From Caenorhabditis remanei (Eukaryota > Nematoda > Chromadorea > Rhabditida > Rhabditidae): DNA of 64,000 nucleotides. A model generated the notes under the pieces. That model ran no database searches and was not told where the DNA came from. It worked only from the letters and a program-made list of their open reading frames with translations. This document shows, one piece after another, positions 9,521 through 23,576 of this stretch. The number at the start of each line of letters is the position of its first letter. Positions within the stretch are counted from its first letter, which is position 1. The DNA lies in contig NC_071328.1 in assembly GCF_010183535.1 (NCBI RefSeq), positions 8,866,001 through 8,930,000 of the forward strand. Reading direction: 5' to 3'. Both the position numbers and the translations under genes were made by a program.

Positions 9521-12500
9521 CTGAAAATAGAAGAAATTAGAGAAGAGTTTTGTAATTCTTGGTAAAATGCAAAAGTGAAATTGAAAGAATAGAAGAGAGG
9601 AAATCACGAAATAATCCATAAATCACCTGATATCATTTGGAAAGTGAAGTGGGTGGAACTGAACGGAAAGCGGAAAACTTTTTTGAGAAAACTGAAGAAA
9701 ACGGAAATTCGAATAAATCAAAATGATGGAAAATGACCTCGAAATCACATGAAATGAAGAAAAAATGCACCTCAAGAACTCAAGATTCATATCAAAAAGT
9801 TTGTAGTTTGGATTTTCGAAAAATATTTATTTTGTCGTGAATGAATTGAAGGTACCGTAATGGAATAGACTAGATGAGATTACAGATTTGCAGCCTGTTT
9901 CAACATATTATTCAGAGATTTTTATATAATTTCAAATGAACAAAACCGACGAGTTCTCAATTAATAGTCAAAGTTATATCTCATCGTAATCACTTCAACG
10001 AAAAGATAATTTCTGAATAAAAGTGAAGTAAAACTATTTCCAAGAGTCCTATTTTTGAACCTTACGTAAAAACATAATTGTGACATTTACTTTCTCTTTC
10101 TTTCGTTTTCGATAATTGTTCGTTCGGAAATAGTGAGAAAAAGTAAAGAGCAAAACACAAACAAAAGGAAAGTTCAGATCATTATCAAATTAAAAAGGGA
10201 ATCAATTAGTAATTATAATTTAACGAAATAAAAAAGTTCGAACCTATGTGTTTTTGGCTACGAAAAAACATGTGTCCATCGGATAAAACAATTATTTTTT
10301 GATTCTAAATATGGAATATGTGAGTAGAAGGTGCTGTGCCACTACTCTTGGACTGAGAAGCGGGGGCAAATAAAAAGTAAATAGATCATCTACTTCTGAG
10401 TCTCACTCCTTTTCTTAGTTCTTGTTTGAATTGTGATATGTAATTGGATCAAGTATCACATCTCACCCCTTCTCTTTTCTTCCTTTTCAGAGAAATATGG
10501 GCGGAGTCTCGATTCATTTTTTGCTCTCTCGCTCGCTTTTTTTGTTTCCATTTTTTATCCTCTTTTTGAAATATTCCATGTCCCACATCTGTTTGGAATA
10601 CGAAGTGTAGAAGTGGGGGAGATGGAAAAAATGAATTAGAGCCCGAGGCTGTTTGTCTTTAAAGAAAAATAGAAAAGCAAACGAATCAGTGCCAAGTACG
10701 ATTCCAGAGTGTTCCAGAAAGAGAAGAAAAAGTTTTTTGCAGGAAAAGAGAAGATATTCAGAAGCAAATTTCAACGAATTCAGAGATTCACAGAGTCTTG
10801 ATCTTGTGAATTCTTCAAATGACGTTCAGATAAATCGTGAAAAATCCAAAAAATCAAGAACTTCTTCTAATTTAGAGACCACTTGAAAGAAGACAAAGGA
10901 GATAAACAAAACACAAAGACCTCATCTTGAAACTCTTGAAAATGTTTCTTCTTCTAAGAGCACAACACAAAAACGCCCCCAAGAAAACAGAGAAGAGTCG
11001 TCTTCTTTTGTCTTGAGGAACTTTCGCAAATATTTCAACTCGTGAAGAATTCTCAGTTTTAGGATTAGACTACAGTGATGTGAAAAAAACGAAACGAGGA
11101 AATCTTATTGAGGTCAACAGGCGAAGAAAATATTTTTGAATTCTGGAGAGGAGAAGAAACACGAAAAAAGAGAATGACGCAGGAATTGTGATGAGAAAAA
11201 AGAGATTAGAGGAGAGTAATTAATTGGGGAAATAAATTACAATTTGCTGTAATGTTTCATGTCTGGAATACTAGAACAACTGATTAATGATTCAAAGGAG
11301 TGGAAGGAGTTTCAGATGAATTATAGACAAGAGAACTCTTAAGAACATGAGAGTACACCAATATATCATCGGAAAATTATTTTATAGATCAGTGAGATAT
11401 GGTCGCCTTACAATCAGCATTGTTACCGACAAGATATAGAAGCTGTTGTTGTTTATTAAAATCATATTTTCAGCTATCACCAATCAGATATTTCAATCAA
11501 GCCAACAGAACAATAGATCACGAACCAATTCAATGAAATATGATTTTCCAGAATATTGACGCAAGGCGTAAATAATCAAAGAGAGACCTCCACGAAATTA
11601 GTTGGAAACTAAAAGTCAAATAATAGAATTTCCACTTCATCAGCTTCCTCTAAAATCTGTATCATCTCAAACAATCTGTTTAGTTTTCTCACGTAAAAAA
11701 ATGTGTCTTTAGTCCTTTGATTGAGGAATTTGGATTACACTGAAATAACAAAAAATATTATTTCCGACTCTCAGTGTCCCCGATTTCCTTATTTTGATGA
11801 ACTTAATTTTAGATGCACTACTGAATTCAAGGTATAACAAAAACAGAACGTCAAAGGACATCCCGCTTTGTTTTTAAAGTCTGAAAACTTCGATCATATC
11901 AGTGTATCGAGATCTTGATAACGGGATGTCCCTATGTCTGGTTCTTAGATCAAGTACTATCTCACCATGTCCTATTTGTCTTCCAAGAAACCCCTTCTTC
12001 TTCCTGACATTCTAATTATAATTCCAAACAAAAACACCCAAAAAAGAGCATCATCGAAAAACAACACCACCAAATAAATCAATCTTTAACACGATGGTTT
12101 CTGGTCAGAATTACGGAATAAATTGATGACAGAGCCTGACCTTTTCATAGGGAATGGGAATTTATTTGGCTGAAAAATGAGAATTTTCAGTCGAAAAAAA
12201 ACGGGAGGGTTCCCCGTTACGTGTTGATCGTTAAAGATAATGATCAAAACACGGAACTCCGTTAAAGTTAAGTGAAAAGAACTGAATATATGGAGGAAAG
12301 GGAATGAGTACCAGGTTAAACACAAAAGAAACTGGAAATTTGATCAGATAAATATCCTGTTGATTTGTATTGTTTTTGGCTACAGACATTGCTTGCTCAT
12401 ATGAAAACTGATTGTTTTTGATACACAATCAGAAATATTTGTGCCGTTTCTATTATCAGAATCAGCAAGTAGATTACTCGAAGTGGTAATTACAGTCTTT

Positions 12501-15500
12501 ACCAATTCTGGCAAGCAGAAAAAGAAATTATCATAAACATCTGAGTCAGTCAATATGTGGTTGTAGAAGACTCATGTCTGGAATGCATATTCTGACTTAT
12601 TCTCAGCTGAACTCGATTTTCTATGAACGCATTTTTCCACTTGACCAAGAAAACGTCATTCGGCTCAAATGCTCAAAAAATGAAAGTTGGAACACTAAAG
12701 TAAAACAAGAAGAAAAGTTTTAAGTTTTCCTCTCAAAAAACATCAAAAAACTAATCTTGTTCCTTCTTTTCTCTCTTCTCCTGGGGGCGTGATTAGCTTT
12801 CTCTTCGTTTCTTCCAATTAGGCTCCGCCCACTTTCTATTCTGGATCTCTCGTGTGGAGAGAAAGGAAAGTTTCCGTGTGTTCTAAAAATTGGTCTAAAC
12901 ATGAAAAAAACAGATCTGAAAATGGAAGAAACTCGGAAGAAGAAAAGAAGAATATATTTAAGTGGAGCCATGAAATGAATTGAAAATTAGATGGAATGAA
13001 GTAATAAAAATTGGGAAAACAGAAAGAAAAAATGGAAAGAAGAATGAAATAAAATAACAAAACGATAGAGTTACCGGGATGAATGATATATCTCATAGTG
13101 AGACATTCATAGATCTGGTCAGAATTCAGTTACACTTAGAGAGGGTTGGACCAAGTGGAGATTACTTATTTGAGAACTGTAATTGCTTAACGACAATTTC
13201 GGATCAGTAGAGAGATAGTAGGGAGGATATTAAAGACGATAAAAGAAAGTCATAGCTATTTCAACGAAATAATAAGAATTTTCAGGTGGATCTTTAGTTG
13301 ATCCATTCCATTTCAACTAATAAAAACAAGGTTCGAGACCAATTTTTTCCACGAAAACGTGAGAATTCTTAAGAAGAAATCGGTAGCGAAAGAAATATTG
13401 CAGCAGTTCTTTTTCAATTTATATGTGGAAAAATATTGGTTTCGTAATTTCAATCGGAGGGTGGATATAATGGGTTTAATATAACGAAAACTCGTGCTTT
13501 TGAACGGTATAATAACATGTTTTCCGGGAAAAATACTCATTATACGGGTCTACTGAAACTAATTGACGAAGAAAACTCTGGAAGATTTTGAAAATTTTGA
13601 TGACGTGGAAAGAGTAGAGGATCATGAGAAAAGAGATGAAACTAATAATAAACTATGTCTGGTGGGTTGAAGAAACGTTTCGTTTCGAACATCAGAAATC
13701 TCATGAATCTTTTCGCAATCTGGAATATTTTGAACCGCATTTGATTTAAAAGTTTTTCATGAAACGCCAATTAAGGTCATACTCAATTGTTTCCAATAAT
13801 CAGAATCACGGACTTGGCAAACGTTGGATTTCAGACAAGCTTCCACTAAAAACTGTCTGAAACAACTAAATTTCAGTCTTGAAAACTGAAAATTAGTTTG
13901 CCAACAAATTGAACTTTTTCTCGAAAGGGAAGAAATACTAATTCTTTTTATTTGTTTATTTAACTTGGCGAAGAAAATAAAAGAAGCTTCCACTTCCCCA
14001 TCAACACGAATGCATTTGGGAATTTTTCCGAGTTCGTTCCTCGAAAAAAAAACTTTTATTCTGAAATAGTCCGTAAATCTTTAGTCGGAATTGTTTGGAT
14101 GTCTAGAAGCTGAAAACTAAGTATGTCTGAAGTTTATTCAAATAAATTAGGTAACAACTAAAAGGACTGGGAAACAGAAATCGTGTTGATTGACGGGTCT
14201 ATCAAAAGAGTCATTAGAAAGAAAGAATTTGTGATGATAAGAGCAGAAATATGCGATTTTTGCATTTCTGACTCTTCTAGACAGATATTTATGCTTGAAA
14301 TCAGATCTTAAACTTCATTATCTCAAAATTAGATGTACTTCATGATCAACCTCAGAACCCTGTTATGCAATAGAATGAGTCATTTTACAGAGAACATTTT
14401 GATTCTGATATCCAACTTAAAATGAGGTTACAAATATTTTTTCGTCGTGATGAAAGAATACACCCACAAATAAGAGAATCATGCAGGATAATGAACAGTT
14501 ACACACTTTACAGTAAGAAAAGATTTCCAAATTGGCATATATTAGGTCTCAAAGTGAAAAGGAACTAACTTCCGCCTAATTTGAAGCGAATTCGGAGCAA
14601 TTTTGGAAAGAATCGGAAGAAAAAACAGACAAAACGAAAAGAAAAATCTGAAAATGACGTGTGGTTTTATTCGTGTAAAAATGGAAAATGGAAAGTTCTA
14701 ATACCAAAAATGTATGGATGAATGAAGTTGAATTTTCAAGTTGAATGCAGAAATGAAGCATTTCGGGTAGGAGAAACCGGCGAAGAGCAAGAAAAAGATG
14801 TTCTTGTTATCAGAAGACATGTGAGAAAATATAAGAAAAATTGCACTTTTCAGAGAGTAATGAAACATGTGTCAATTTGAAATTCTGGTGAAAAATGTTT
14901 CGGAACTTTGAGCGGAATCAGTCGCGGTAATTTCATAGGAGATCGTATAAATGAACTCTGAAATCAAATCATTGAAACATAATTTAGTAAGAAAAACTTA
15001 ATTCCGCAAATTATATGACCTTTGGAAAACTTTATTTCACTGCTGTTATGCTTCTGAAACAGAAGTTTCGCTCACTGTAAATCGAGGTTGGAGCATATCT
15101 GACTCCATCTCGTCGATCTGAAAAAATGCAATCGGACGCAAAAGTAAGAGCCCAAGATCTAACTTGGGAAATCGGATCAACATTAAGAACCATGACTAAA
15201 CTAGAAACAAAAAGTGAACTTGTCCATTTATCCAATCATTTGGAGTTCAAGAAAAGCCAGAAATAACATTTCTTCTTTTCCTCTTAATTTCCGACTATTT
15301 TTGTTGTGGAACGATCAAAAGTCAGTATGTTTTCTGTGCTTTATTTATCATTATTTCCTATTTTCATTGGAGCGGAAAGCCAGAAAAAAGAAACATTTTC
15401 CCCTCATTTCTCCGGAAATTTCCATTGTTTTCGGATAATAATTATTAGAAAATTAGAGAAGCAGAAAAAAATAGGAAGAAAATGATCAGAAAACAAAAGA

Positions 15501-17913
15501 AAAGTGAGTGAGATGTCAGTTGGTTTTATGATTTTTGTGTGCTTTACTTGTTCTTTTTTCTCGTTTTTCTTGTCGAAAAACCTTGGATTCAATGAAATTG
15601 TGACAGCAGATGGACGAAAAGAGAGAGAAAGAAATGATGGAAGAGATCAGAGATTTTATGAAAACGAAACGAACATTAAGAAAATAAATGACAATTTGAT
15701 CCTCTGTGAGTTATTCCGAAAAATCAGTTCTGGCACGACGTGAATGCGACGACGCATTCGGAGGAGGATTCTAATAGGAACTCAAGTATTTGAGTCAGCA
15801 CTCTTTCGTGTTTCGGAAATGGACACATGAAATACTAATTCTACAAACCGGCCCACTGATAAGTAAGCTCGAATTTACAAATTTAACCTTGTATGATGCG
15901 TTGAAGAAGCAAATTAAAAATTGATGACACTGAATTCGCCAAGATGAGATTTAAGTTCAATATAATTCTCTGGTTTCCAACTCCATTTTATTCGAAACTC
16001 AAGATCTACTACATCGGTTCCCTAATAAGCACACCAACTATGAATGTGTTATTCAATCAAATTTGATTATAAAATATGAAAAATGAACAAAAATCAGTCG
16101 AATACGCACTCAAAACACACTGATTTCTTTTCAATTTTTGATAAATTTATCTCAATTTTGACATAGACATTTTAAGTTGCTGAATATTGAGAAAACGTCA
16201 CGAATTCTGATGGATCGGAAGTAGGGAAGAAATGAGTTACGTGCCGATTTGAAGAGTCTGGAATTTAGGAAAAAAGGTAAACAAAGAGATGTACAAAAAG
16301 GATAAGAAAAGTGCAGATTTTATTGAAACTACTCTGTTACAAACACAACTTACAAACATGTATCTAGTTTCATTTTGAACTTTTCTTTTCTTCTAAATTT
16401 GTCATTGTTTCTTTTTTCTTTCTCTTCGTTTCCTCCCACGGAAATGGCAGAAAGAATGAATTCTGAAGAATTTCGAATTCCCGAGGGATTCATGGATTCT
16501 TCTCAACATCTTCCAAGAAGAGATTCATTTTGTTTCTATCTTTTCCTTTCTTCTACAAAAAATTTGTTTCTGGGGAAGAGTAAAAGCAAAAAAGAAAACA
16601 TGAAAATTGCACCTTGTTAACAAAATCGAGGAAGTCCGGATGTGAATTTTTGGTTCCATAACGGGCAGGAATAAGAAAGAAGAAGGAATTCAGAAGACGT
16701 CGTTGACATGAAGAAAGAAGAAGACGTCGTGACATTTAACACGAGGTTTTGTGCGCTCCAATGAATTTTATGAGCCAAGAGGAGGCCAGAAGAATTCAAG
16801 ATTTTATAGGAATGGTAAGTACAAAATAACAGGTGAAAACTATTTAATTGATTAAAGGAGGACGCATTGAGACTTTATGTTTTCAGACTTTGCATGAAGT
16901 GTTTGCAAAAAGACGTTACTTTGTATAAAAATAATTATCAAAATTTCAGAACATAAACTAGATCCAAAAACATAAAAACTCGAAATCAGCAGATCAGTTA
17001 TTCCAAAATGTTTCTTGGTTTGATCATGAGCTTCTGTTTTTTTCAAAGAGTTCAAACACTTCAAACTGAATTTCTAATGGAATCTTTGAAATTTTAAAAA
17101 CCCAAACACTTTAGGAACACACGTGGTTTCAGAGAGGTGTCGTTCCTATGGCAGGGAATCAAACAACTTCTGGATCAAAGTACATACAGACATCTTCAGA
17201 CCGAAACAAGAATAGACTGTTTTAGGTTTTGTGTGGTTTCAGTCAACGAGATCAAGTCTGCTAATCAAAAGCTCAATGTTTCTTCAAGATTTTTACAGTA
17301 TTGCAAAATCTGTGAGATCCATTATCAGAGAAAACCTTCTTGTTCATAATTCAGACATCAAAGTCCCGTGTTCCTAATAGAAACTCCGACTGAAACACTT
17401 AATCCGACTTCAGGAGACACATCTTTATAAAAAGGATTATAAAGAAAGATGATGTTAGGATTCTACTCTGACCCAAAAAATGTTCCTCTTGTAACAAAAC
17501 AGAGAACATAATAATCACGAGTGAAAGAATGAATAATTATGAGAAGGTGATGATGATCGGTGTTTTGGGGAAAGTTTTTCGTGGATACAAAACTGAAATA
17601 AACAAGTAAATACGAGCTTAGAGCTTAGTAAGTTGTACGAAATCTTGAATTCTTCAAAGTAGTGATCAGAGACTAAGGGAGAGAGAGAAAAACTGAGGAA
17701 GTTCGAAAGTTTATGAACATTGCAAAATATAAAGACGGTGTTTATTCAGCTGGATGTATCAGAGAGGAAACAAAATACATGTGAGTTTTGAGCAGGTCAG
17801 GGAAGTACGGACTAGGTTGGTGGATCTGGTCCATCTCCAGAGGAAGGAAGAAACTAATTTGGATGGGGTCGTTTTTGGGAGAATTTTTGATAGATTGCAG
17901 ATCGAATAGAACC
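9521..17913. other. Long gene-poor stretch
   Basis: About 8.4 kb upstream of the CCK-like receptor with no gene I can support. It contains a GGGCGGAGTC motif at 10499-10508, its inverse GGCTCCGCCC at 12821-12830, and a short inverted pair GGACATCCCG (11856-11865) / CGGGATGTCC (11922-11931). An open frame at 10653-10886 has a coding-like look but no start or clean splice sites. The region probably includes the receptor's regulatory DNA and possibly unseen 5' exons. Confidence 0.4.
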
Positions 17914-18481
17914 TACAGTAGCGAGCATAAGTGAGTATACCACCATACTTTCATATGTATCTCAGCTGAAACAAGTCCGTTTTGCATAAACTTTTTTTTC
18001 AAAGATAGCTGAAGTATCCAGTAAAATCGACATAAGTTTTTTGTTTGAGGTGATCAGCTGATTTTTAAGATTATTGATTTTTCCTGATCTTGATTTCAAA
18101 ATCCGAAAAAAAACTTTTTATTTTTGAACTGGACCCTATGATTTTTTGAGTCCAAAATGTTGAGCAACGTTCATAAAAACAAAGTATAATGTTAGAATGC
18201 TTCTGTGAATCTTGACCATCGTGCTACAGCTTCAGAAGTCCAAAATGGTATGCTCGGCTAAATCATCATAACTTATCGAAAAATGATTCAAATTGGTTGA
18301 AAAGTGCGGGAAAACATGCGTATTATGTTTATCAACAATCTTATATTTAAAAATAATAATTTTGAGAAATTTTTTTTTCGAATTTTTTTCACTCGAAAAA
18401 TTTTGGTTTCCAACTTTTGCTCAATTTTTTTTATGTTTTTATGAAAGTATGGAGGTATACTCACTTATGCTCGCTACTGTA
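17914..18481. mobile_element. Tc/mariner-type MITE, about 564 bp, TA-flanked
   Basis: The left end at 17914 reads TA then CAGTAGCGAGCATAAGTG. The right end at 18481 is its reverse complement, also followed by TA. The terminal inverted repeats extend about 40 bp with a single mismatch. A CAGT start and a TA target duplication are characteristic of Tc1/mariner elements. The interior is AT-rich and has no transposase frame, so this is a non-autonomous copy. The well-matched ends suggest a fairly recent insertion. Confidence 0.85.
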
Positions 18482-20528
18482 CATAAAAAGAGTAATTACT
18501 TAAGACCATGGGAATTCAAATAAAGACTTATATGGATTCTTATTATCGTGGCATGCAATTATATGGGCCGATTCTGAAAATAGTGCGATCTAGTTTTTTG
18601 TCCGAGCTGACGATCCGAGCCGGACTGGGATCAAATCTCGCAAGTACTTTCCCGCCAGTTGCTCATCTAACTGAATAGGTCAAATGAATTCCGTGGATCC
18701 TGTGAGAACTCTAGATTTCTTCCTGATACATAGATCAACCCAATTGGTATATAAATCAACAGTTACATTGTCTATGACTATGTTTCCGTATCTCGTTTCC
18801 TGGAATATCCTGTCAAACCAAGCATAACATAATTTCAGAATTTCTATAAAACCGGATGTATAGAGTCTCATATGGAGTAGACTTTGATTTCAATAGAGAA
18901 GAAGTGAAGTTTGAGTAAAAAATTTCAAAAAGGGAAATATTTTTCTATTTTTAGAAAAAGAGGTCCGTTTCCCTTAAAGCTTCTCTTATTCTTCTTGTTA
19001 TTTAGTGTTTACACACAGAAGAAGATTATAAGAGCATTCGATGGAAGAAGAAGAACAAAAAAGGAAAATGTTTTCTGATTCTTTTTCTCTTCAGAAGAAT
19101 GAACATTGACTTCTTGTCTTCTCAACCAGCAGATGAAGAGGCAACAAATTTGATTTATTCGGAGGTCCCGATACTTGTGCAACAGATTTCAAATTTCTTT
19201 TATTCTGAATTCTGAATCATGGCATTTTTTGCAGAATCTGAAGCTTCAGAATCAGAATTCGAACAATGTCAACAAAAGAAATGGAGAGAAGGATTGAGGA
19301 ATTCAGAAGAATAAGGAATGAGGTCAAAGGTTCTTCTAGTTTCTCTTTAAATAGAAGAAGACGTCTAGGCAAATTAAGAGAAGGAATCGTAAGATCATGT
19401 GGGTGGGAATGAATAAACTGAAAATTGGAACTGGAATTATAATGAAGATGTAGTTTGATACACAGAAAACACGAAAATCATAAGATAGAACTTTATTGAA
19501 ATTATTGCATTTATCGATAACATTCATCCAAACCTCACGTAGTTCTATCTCTGAAAATTCCATTAAATTTTCTATCTCAGAAATCAAAAGAAACAAGTTC
19601 TGACAAGTTTGCAGTCTCACAGTTTCCAAAGTCTCGAAATTTTTCAGTTTCGACAGAACTTCAAACCAGAAATCGATTGAAATCTTTCGTTTTTTCGTGA
19701 AAAAAGAAGATAACTAGATTTATGTTTTGTCAGGAAACAAGTAGGGATTTCAGTTGTCTCTAATATCAGAACGGAAATTTGGAAAGTTCAAAGAGACTGA
19801 ACTCTGACTAAAGTCTTTTAGTCACCTAGCAGCACGCATGAGTTGCAGAATATTCAAAATGTTTGGAGTCTTTTTTTTTCGAAATTTTGGAATTTCAGAT
19901 GAGGAATGATTGATAAGGATGGATGTGACTATTTGAACTGATTGAAATAATCCATTTCAGAAATTAAAATTTCGAATGATAAGTTAGAATTAGAATAAAG
20001 AAACAATGCGATTTTTTGAAGTGAGTGAAGTTTTGTACAAGTGTAAACATTGAAGGGGAACAGGATGAATTTCCACACTTTTCGACTGTTTGCAGAGTTC
20101 TTCAAACCGAAAAAAAAGAGATAAAAGAGTGAACTAGATTCAAAATCTTGCTTCTATCAATGCATCAAACAGGAAAAAAAAGGTTTGACTCCATTCTGCT
20201 CCTAAAAACTCTTCATTCAGTTCTTTGGTTCACGGATTTGCGCATCACCGACTCGTTCTCTCTGTCTGATCTCTGACGTGTCTTTTCTTTTTTCATTTCG
20301 AAAGTGAAAAACGAGAAAATTTGGAAGAAACGAGTTTATTTTTTCGAACTTTTATTTTTCTGTCCGTTTGAGAGTACGGAGAACAAAACAAAACATTTCC
20401 AAGTAATTGGGTTTCAGAATTCGCTCGAATCTCTTGAAACTTGAATCTTCTAAGAATTATACATTAGACAGTAGTATTCAGTGTTTCCAAGTACCCTGCG
20501 TACCAATAAAAAGAATTCCAATGAGATA
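18482..20528. other. Gene-free stretch
   Basis: AT-rich sequence between two mobile elements. I see no exon with matching splice sites, no RNA gene and no internal repeat worth naming. Confidence 0.45.
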
Positions 20529-22405
20529 TAAGACAGGCCAAATTTGAAAATTTTTTTTCCTCGACAGTTTTCTCTTTGTATTTGGCAAAAAATGGGAAAC
20601 TCATAATTGTTAAAATCTGGCGGATTTTTGAAAAGTATGTGATTTTTAACAGATTTTTATGAATTCTCAGCTAGTCGAATTTTTCTGAAAAAGTTAACTC
20701 ATGCTTGAAACTTTCTCTTTATTAGGATTTGATTAACGACAAGTTGGTAAGACTGGAACAATGTTCACAAAAAATTTTATTGAAGGAATTTTAAAAAGAC
20801 AAACACAGAAAAGACAAACACGTAACAGTTACACTTTTGTGAAAAACAGAAAAGAAAAGTACGTGAAAATTAGAATAATTTTGATTTCACGTGACGAACT
20901 CGAGCTTCCCCAAAATCGAAACTGTTACAACTCTGGGAATTATCCACGTATCGTTGTGTATGAGTTTCAGAGTGCTACCTGAAATTAAAAACGAATTGAA
21001 CGTATTGACACAAAAAAAGAAAACGACAAACCTCATTGTGACTTAGAAGAGCATTTTGTAATATATCAACATAAGCCAATAACAACGATAGATTGATATA
21101 AATAAAATTTTGCTCCAAACACAATATAATATATCTGAAAATCTGAAAGGATTATTCTTGAAACCGTAATCGTTAAGTTACCTTCTAAACACTATTGAGA
21201 AGTCCAATTAGCATTAAAAACCCAAGTAATAGAACTGGGAATTGAAAATTAGATGAAAAATCTGCAAATTTGTGGTTGTTTCTTACCTGGATTCAATAAT
21301 TTTCTCTGGAATAGGCATATTTCAATGTATAGGGCTATATCTCATATCACATCTAGCAGCAAATTTGCCATCAAGGAGGAATAAAACAAATCATCAAAAC
21401 GTGGTTTTCTTTCCAGAATGTATTTTTTTATAAACGTGGCAGAATTTTAAATAACAAGCCACGTTGAAAAACGTCCTTTGTTTTTTGAGTGACACGTCAT
21501 TTGTTTTGATGATTTGTTTTATTCCTTCCTGCTGGTAAATTTGCTGCTTGATGTGACATGAGATATAGCTCTATACATTGAAATATGCCTATTCCAGAGA
21601 AAATTATTGAATCCAGGTAAGAAACAACCACAAATTTGCAGATTTTTCATCTAATTTTCAATTCCCAATTCTACTTGGGTTTTTAATGCTAATTGGACTT
21701 CTCAATAGTGTTTAGAAGGTAACTTAACGATTACGGTTTCAAGAATAATCCTTTCAGATTTTCAGATATATTATATTGTGTTTGGAGCAAAATTTTATTT
21801 ATATCAATCTATCGTTGTTATTGGCTTATGTTGATATCTTACAAAATGCTCTTCTAAGTCACAATGAGGTTTGTCGTTTTCTTTTTTTGTGTCAATACGT
21901 TCAATTCGTTTTTAATTTCAGGTAGCTCTCTGAAACTCATACACAACGATACGTGAATAATTCCCAGAGTTGTAACAGTTTCGATTTTGGGGAAGCCCGA
22001 GTTCGTCACGTGAAATCAAAATTATTCTAATTTTCACGTACTTTTTTCTGTTTTTCACAAAAGTGTAACTGTTACGTTTCTGTGTTTGTCTTTTTCAATA
22101 AAAACTGGTCGAATTTTTACGTAACTATTTTTGAAACTGTTTCAAAAAATCAAATTGACAGCTGACCTTAATCAGTTTCTACAAACCAGTTGAGGAAAAA
22201 CTGTAATTTCGTAGAAATCCTGTTGAATTTCCCAGAAGTTCTAAAAATTTTCCGTTTTCTAACAATTTTGGGAGATTCATTCAATTTCCACATCAATTCT
22301 TGGAATTTCGCAACACTCAATTTTTTCTGTGAAAACTCACAGGAAAGTTGAAAATTTGTGAAAAAACAGACGACGAAAAAAAATTTTCAAATTTGGCCTG
22401 TCTTA
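20529..22405. mobile_element. 1.9 kb palindromic TIR element with TA duplication
   Basis: Both ends read TAAGACAGGCCAAATTTG inward, and the flanks are TA on each side (20527-20528 and 22406-22407). Inside, two long arms (roughly 20790-21400 and 21510-22110) are close reverse complements of each other. Between the ends and the arms the sequence has diverged on the two sides. The centre (about 21400-21510) is a short unpaired loop with its own partial pairing (GTGGTTTTC and related). Both strands carry the same non-coding open frame, as expected of a palindrome. No transposase is visible. The TA duplication points to Tc/mariner-type mobilisation of a fold-back element. Confidence 0.85.
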
Positions 22406-23576
22406 TATTAATAGATCTGCAGTCTCAAAAAGTATACCACCTACCCATGAACTTGATGATCATTCAAGATTATCTTTTAATAAGATTTATCTTTTTCTGA
22501 AGAGAAGATGACGATGACAAACCAAACATCTATCTCGAATTTGATGTTTAGGAGATTTATTTTGAGTCAGTTGATTTACGTCAACAGAATAGCGAACACT
22601 ACTTCAGAAGAATGCCAAGGGCGAGAGGTTATAACGGTTTCTGATTGAATTTAGTTGGGAAAAAGTTGGGTGCTATGTAGTCATTGTATGCAAAAAATGG
22701 TTTATCCTTCGGAAGCTTATTGATGGAACAGACTTTTCTCAGAAACTCTGCCATTACTGGTTGGGTTATTTGAATTTATTTTGTTTATCGAAATAGAATA
22801 CTGAACTTTTGGCAACCGTTCAAATTATACATGTAGTTTTAAAAATTGATGAATGGCGTCTCTGAAACCAGAGTCCAAAGTATGCAAAAATGATCTTTGG
22901 CTGATCTCGAAGTCAGAAAAAAACTGAAAAAAGAGCAGATGTCATCGTTTATCCTAACTGACATTAATCTTATTAAAGAAGTTCTCCTCCTACTCTCCAA
23001 GAAATGATGAGGTGGAATTCAGCTTCTTCTTTTTCTTTTTTCCAATATTTTCTTATCCTAAATAATTCAAATCCTTCTTTTTTCTCCAAGTCTTCTTGAC
23101 TTCCTCCTGCTTCTCTGAAGACGTTCATCTCTATTTCTAGAGTGGATAATTACAAGATTGACGCATACATTTTGAAGGGGTCTAGACTATTTCGGCAACC
23201 CACAAGATAGATATTTTGTTGTTTTTTTCACGAGTCTATTTTGAAAATAAACAAATCCCAGTAGAGGAAAGTCAAGTTGGTCATGACATATACTTGTACA
23301 TAGTTTTTGATTTTTGTTTCACTAAAATTGAAATTCATTTTTTCTTTTGAGAAAGAAAGGGGAAGGGAACAAGACAAAAGAAAATGCCTCGAGGGAAATG
23401 GAATATGTTTGATGGATGGATGGAAAACCGACAAGGAAGATGAAAAAAGTCAACGGAGAGGAAGTTTGGAGAGGGATTCAGAGATGACGTGGAATCTCAG
23501 TTTTGCTCCGGATGCGTATTCAACAGTGATCGTTTATTCAAAATTCACAAGTATTTACAGTTCTCTCTCAAGAAAT
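22406..23576. other. Gene-free stretch
   Basis: Nothing supported except a poly(A) signal on the minus strand at 23533-23538 (downstream of the receptor stop). The purine-rich open frame at 23307-23588 on + overlaps the receptor's 3' region and is judged non-coding. Confidence 0.45.

Noticed and set aside
10498..10611. A 37-codon + frame starting after a TTTTCAG, with a hydrophobic start
   Set aside because: The ATG lies in a GGGCGGAGTC motif that recurs elsewhere in the window, there is no poly(A) signal close by, and T-rich DNA easily gives hydrophobic peptides.
10653..10886. A 77-codon + frame with Lys/Arg/Ser-rich, coding-like sequence
   Set aside because: It has no ATG and no convincing acceptor, and lies in purine-rich DNA that favours Lys/Glu/Arg codons. 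It could be a last exon of the gene at 6195, but nothing links them.
20761..20982. A 73-codon + frame
   Set aside because: It lies in one arm of the palindromic element and shows no domain.
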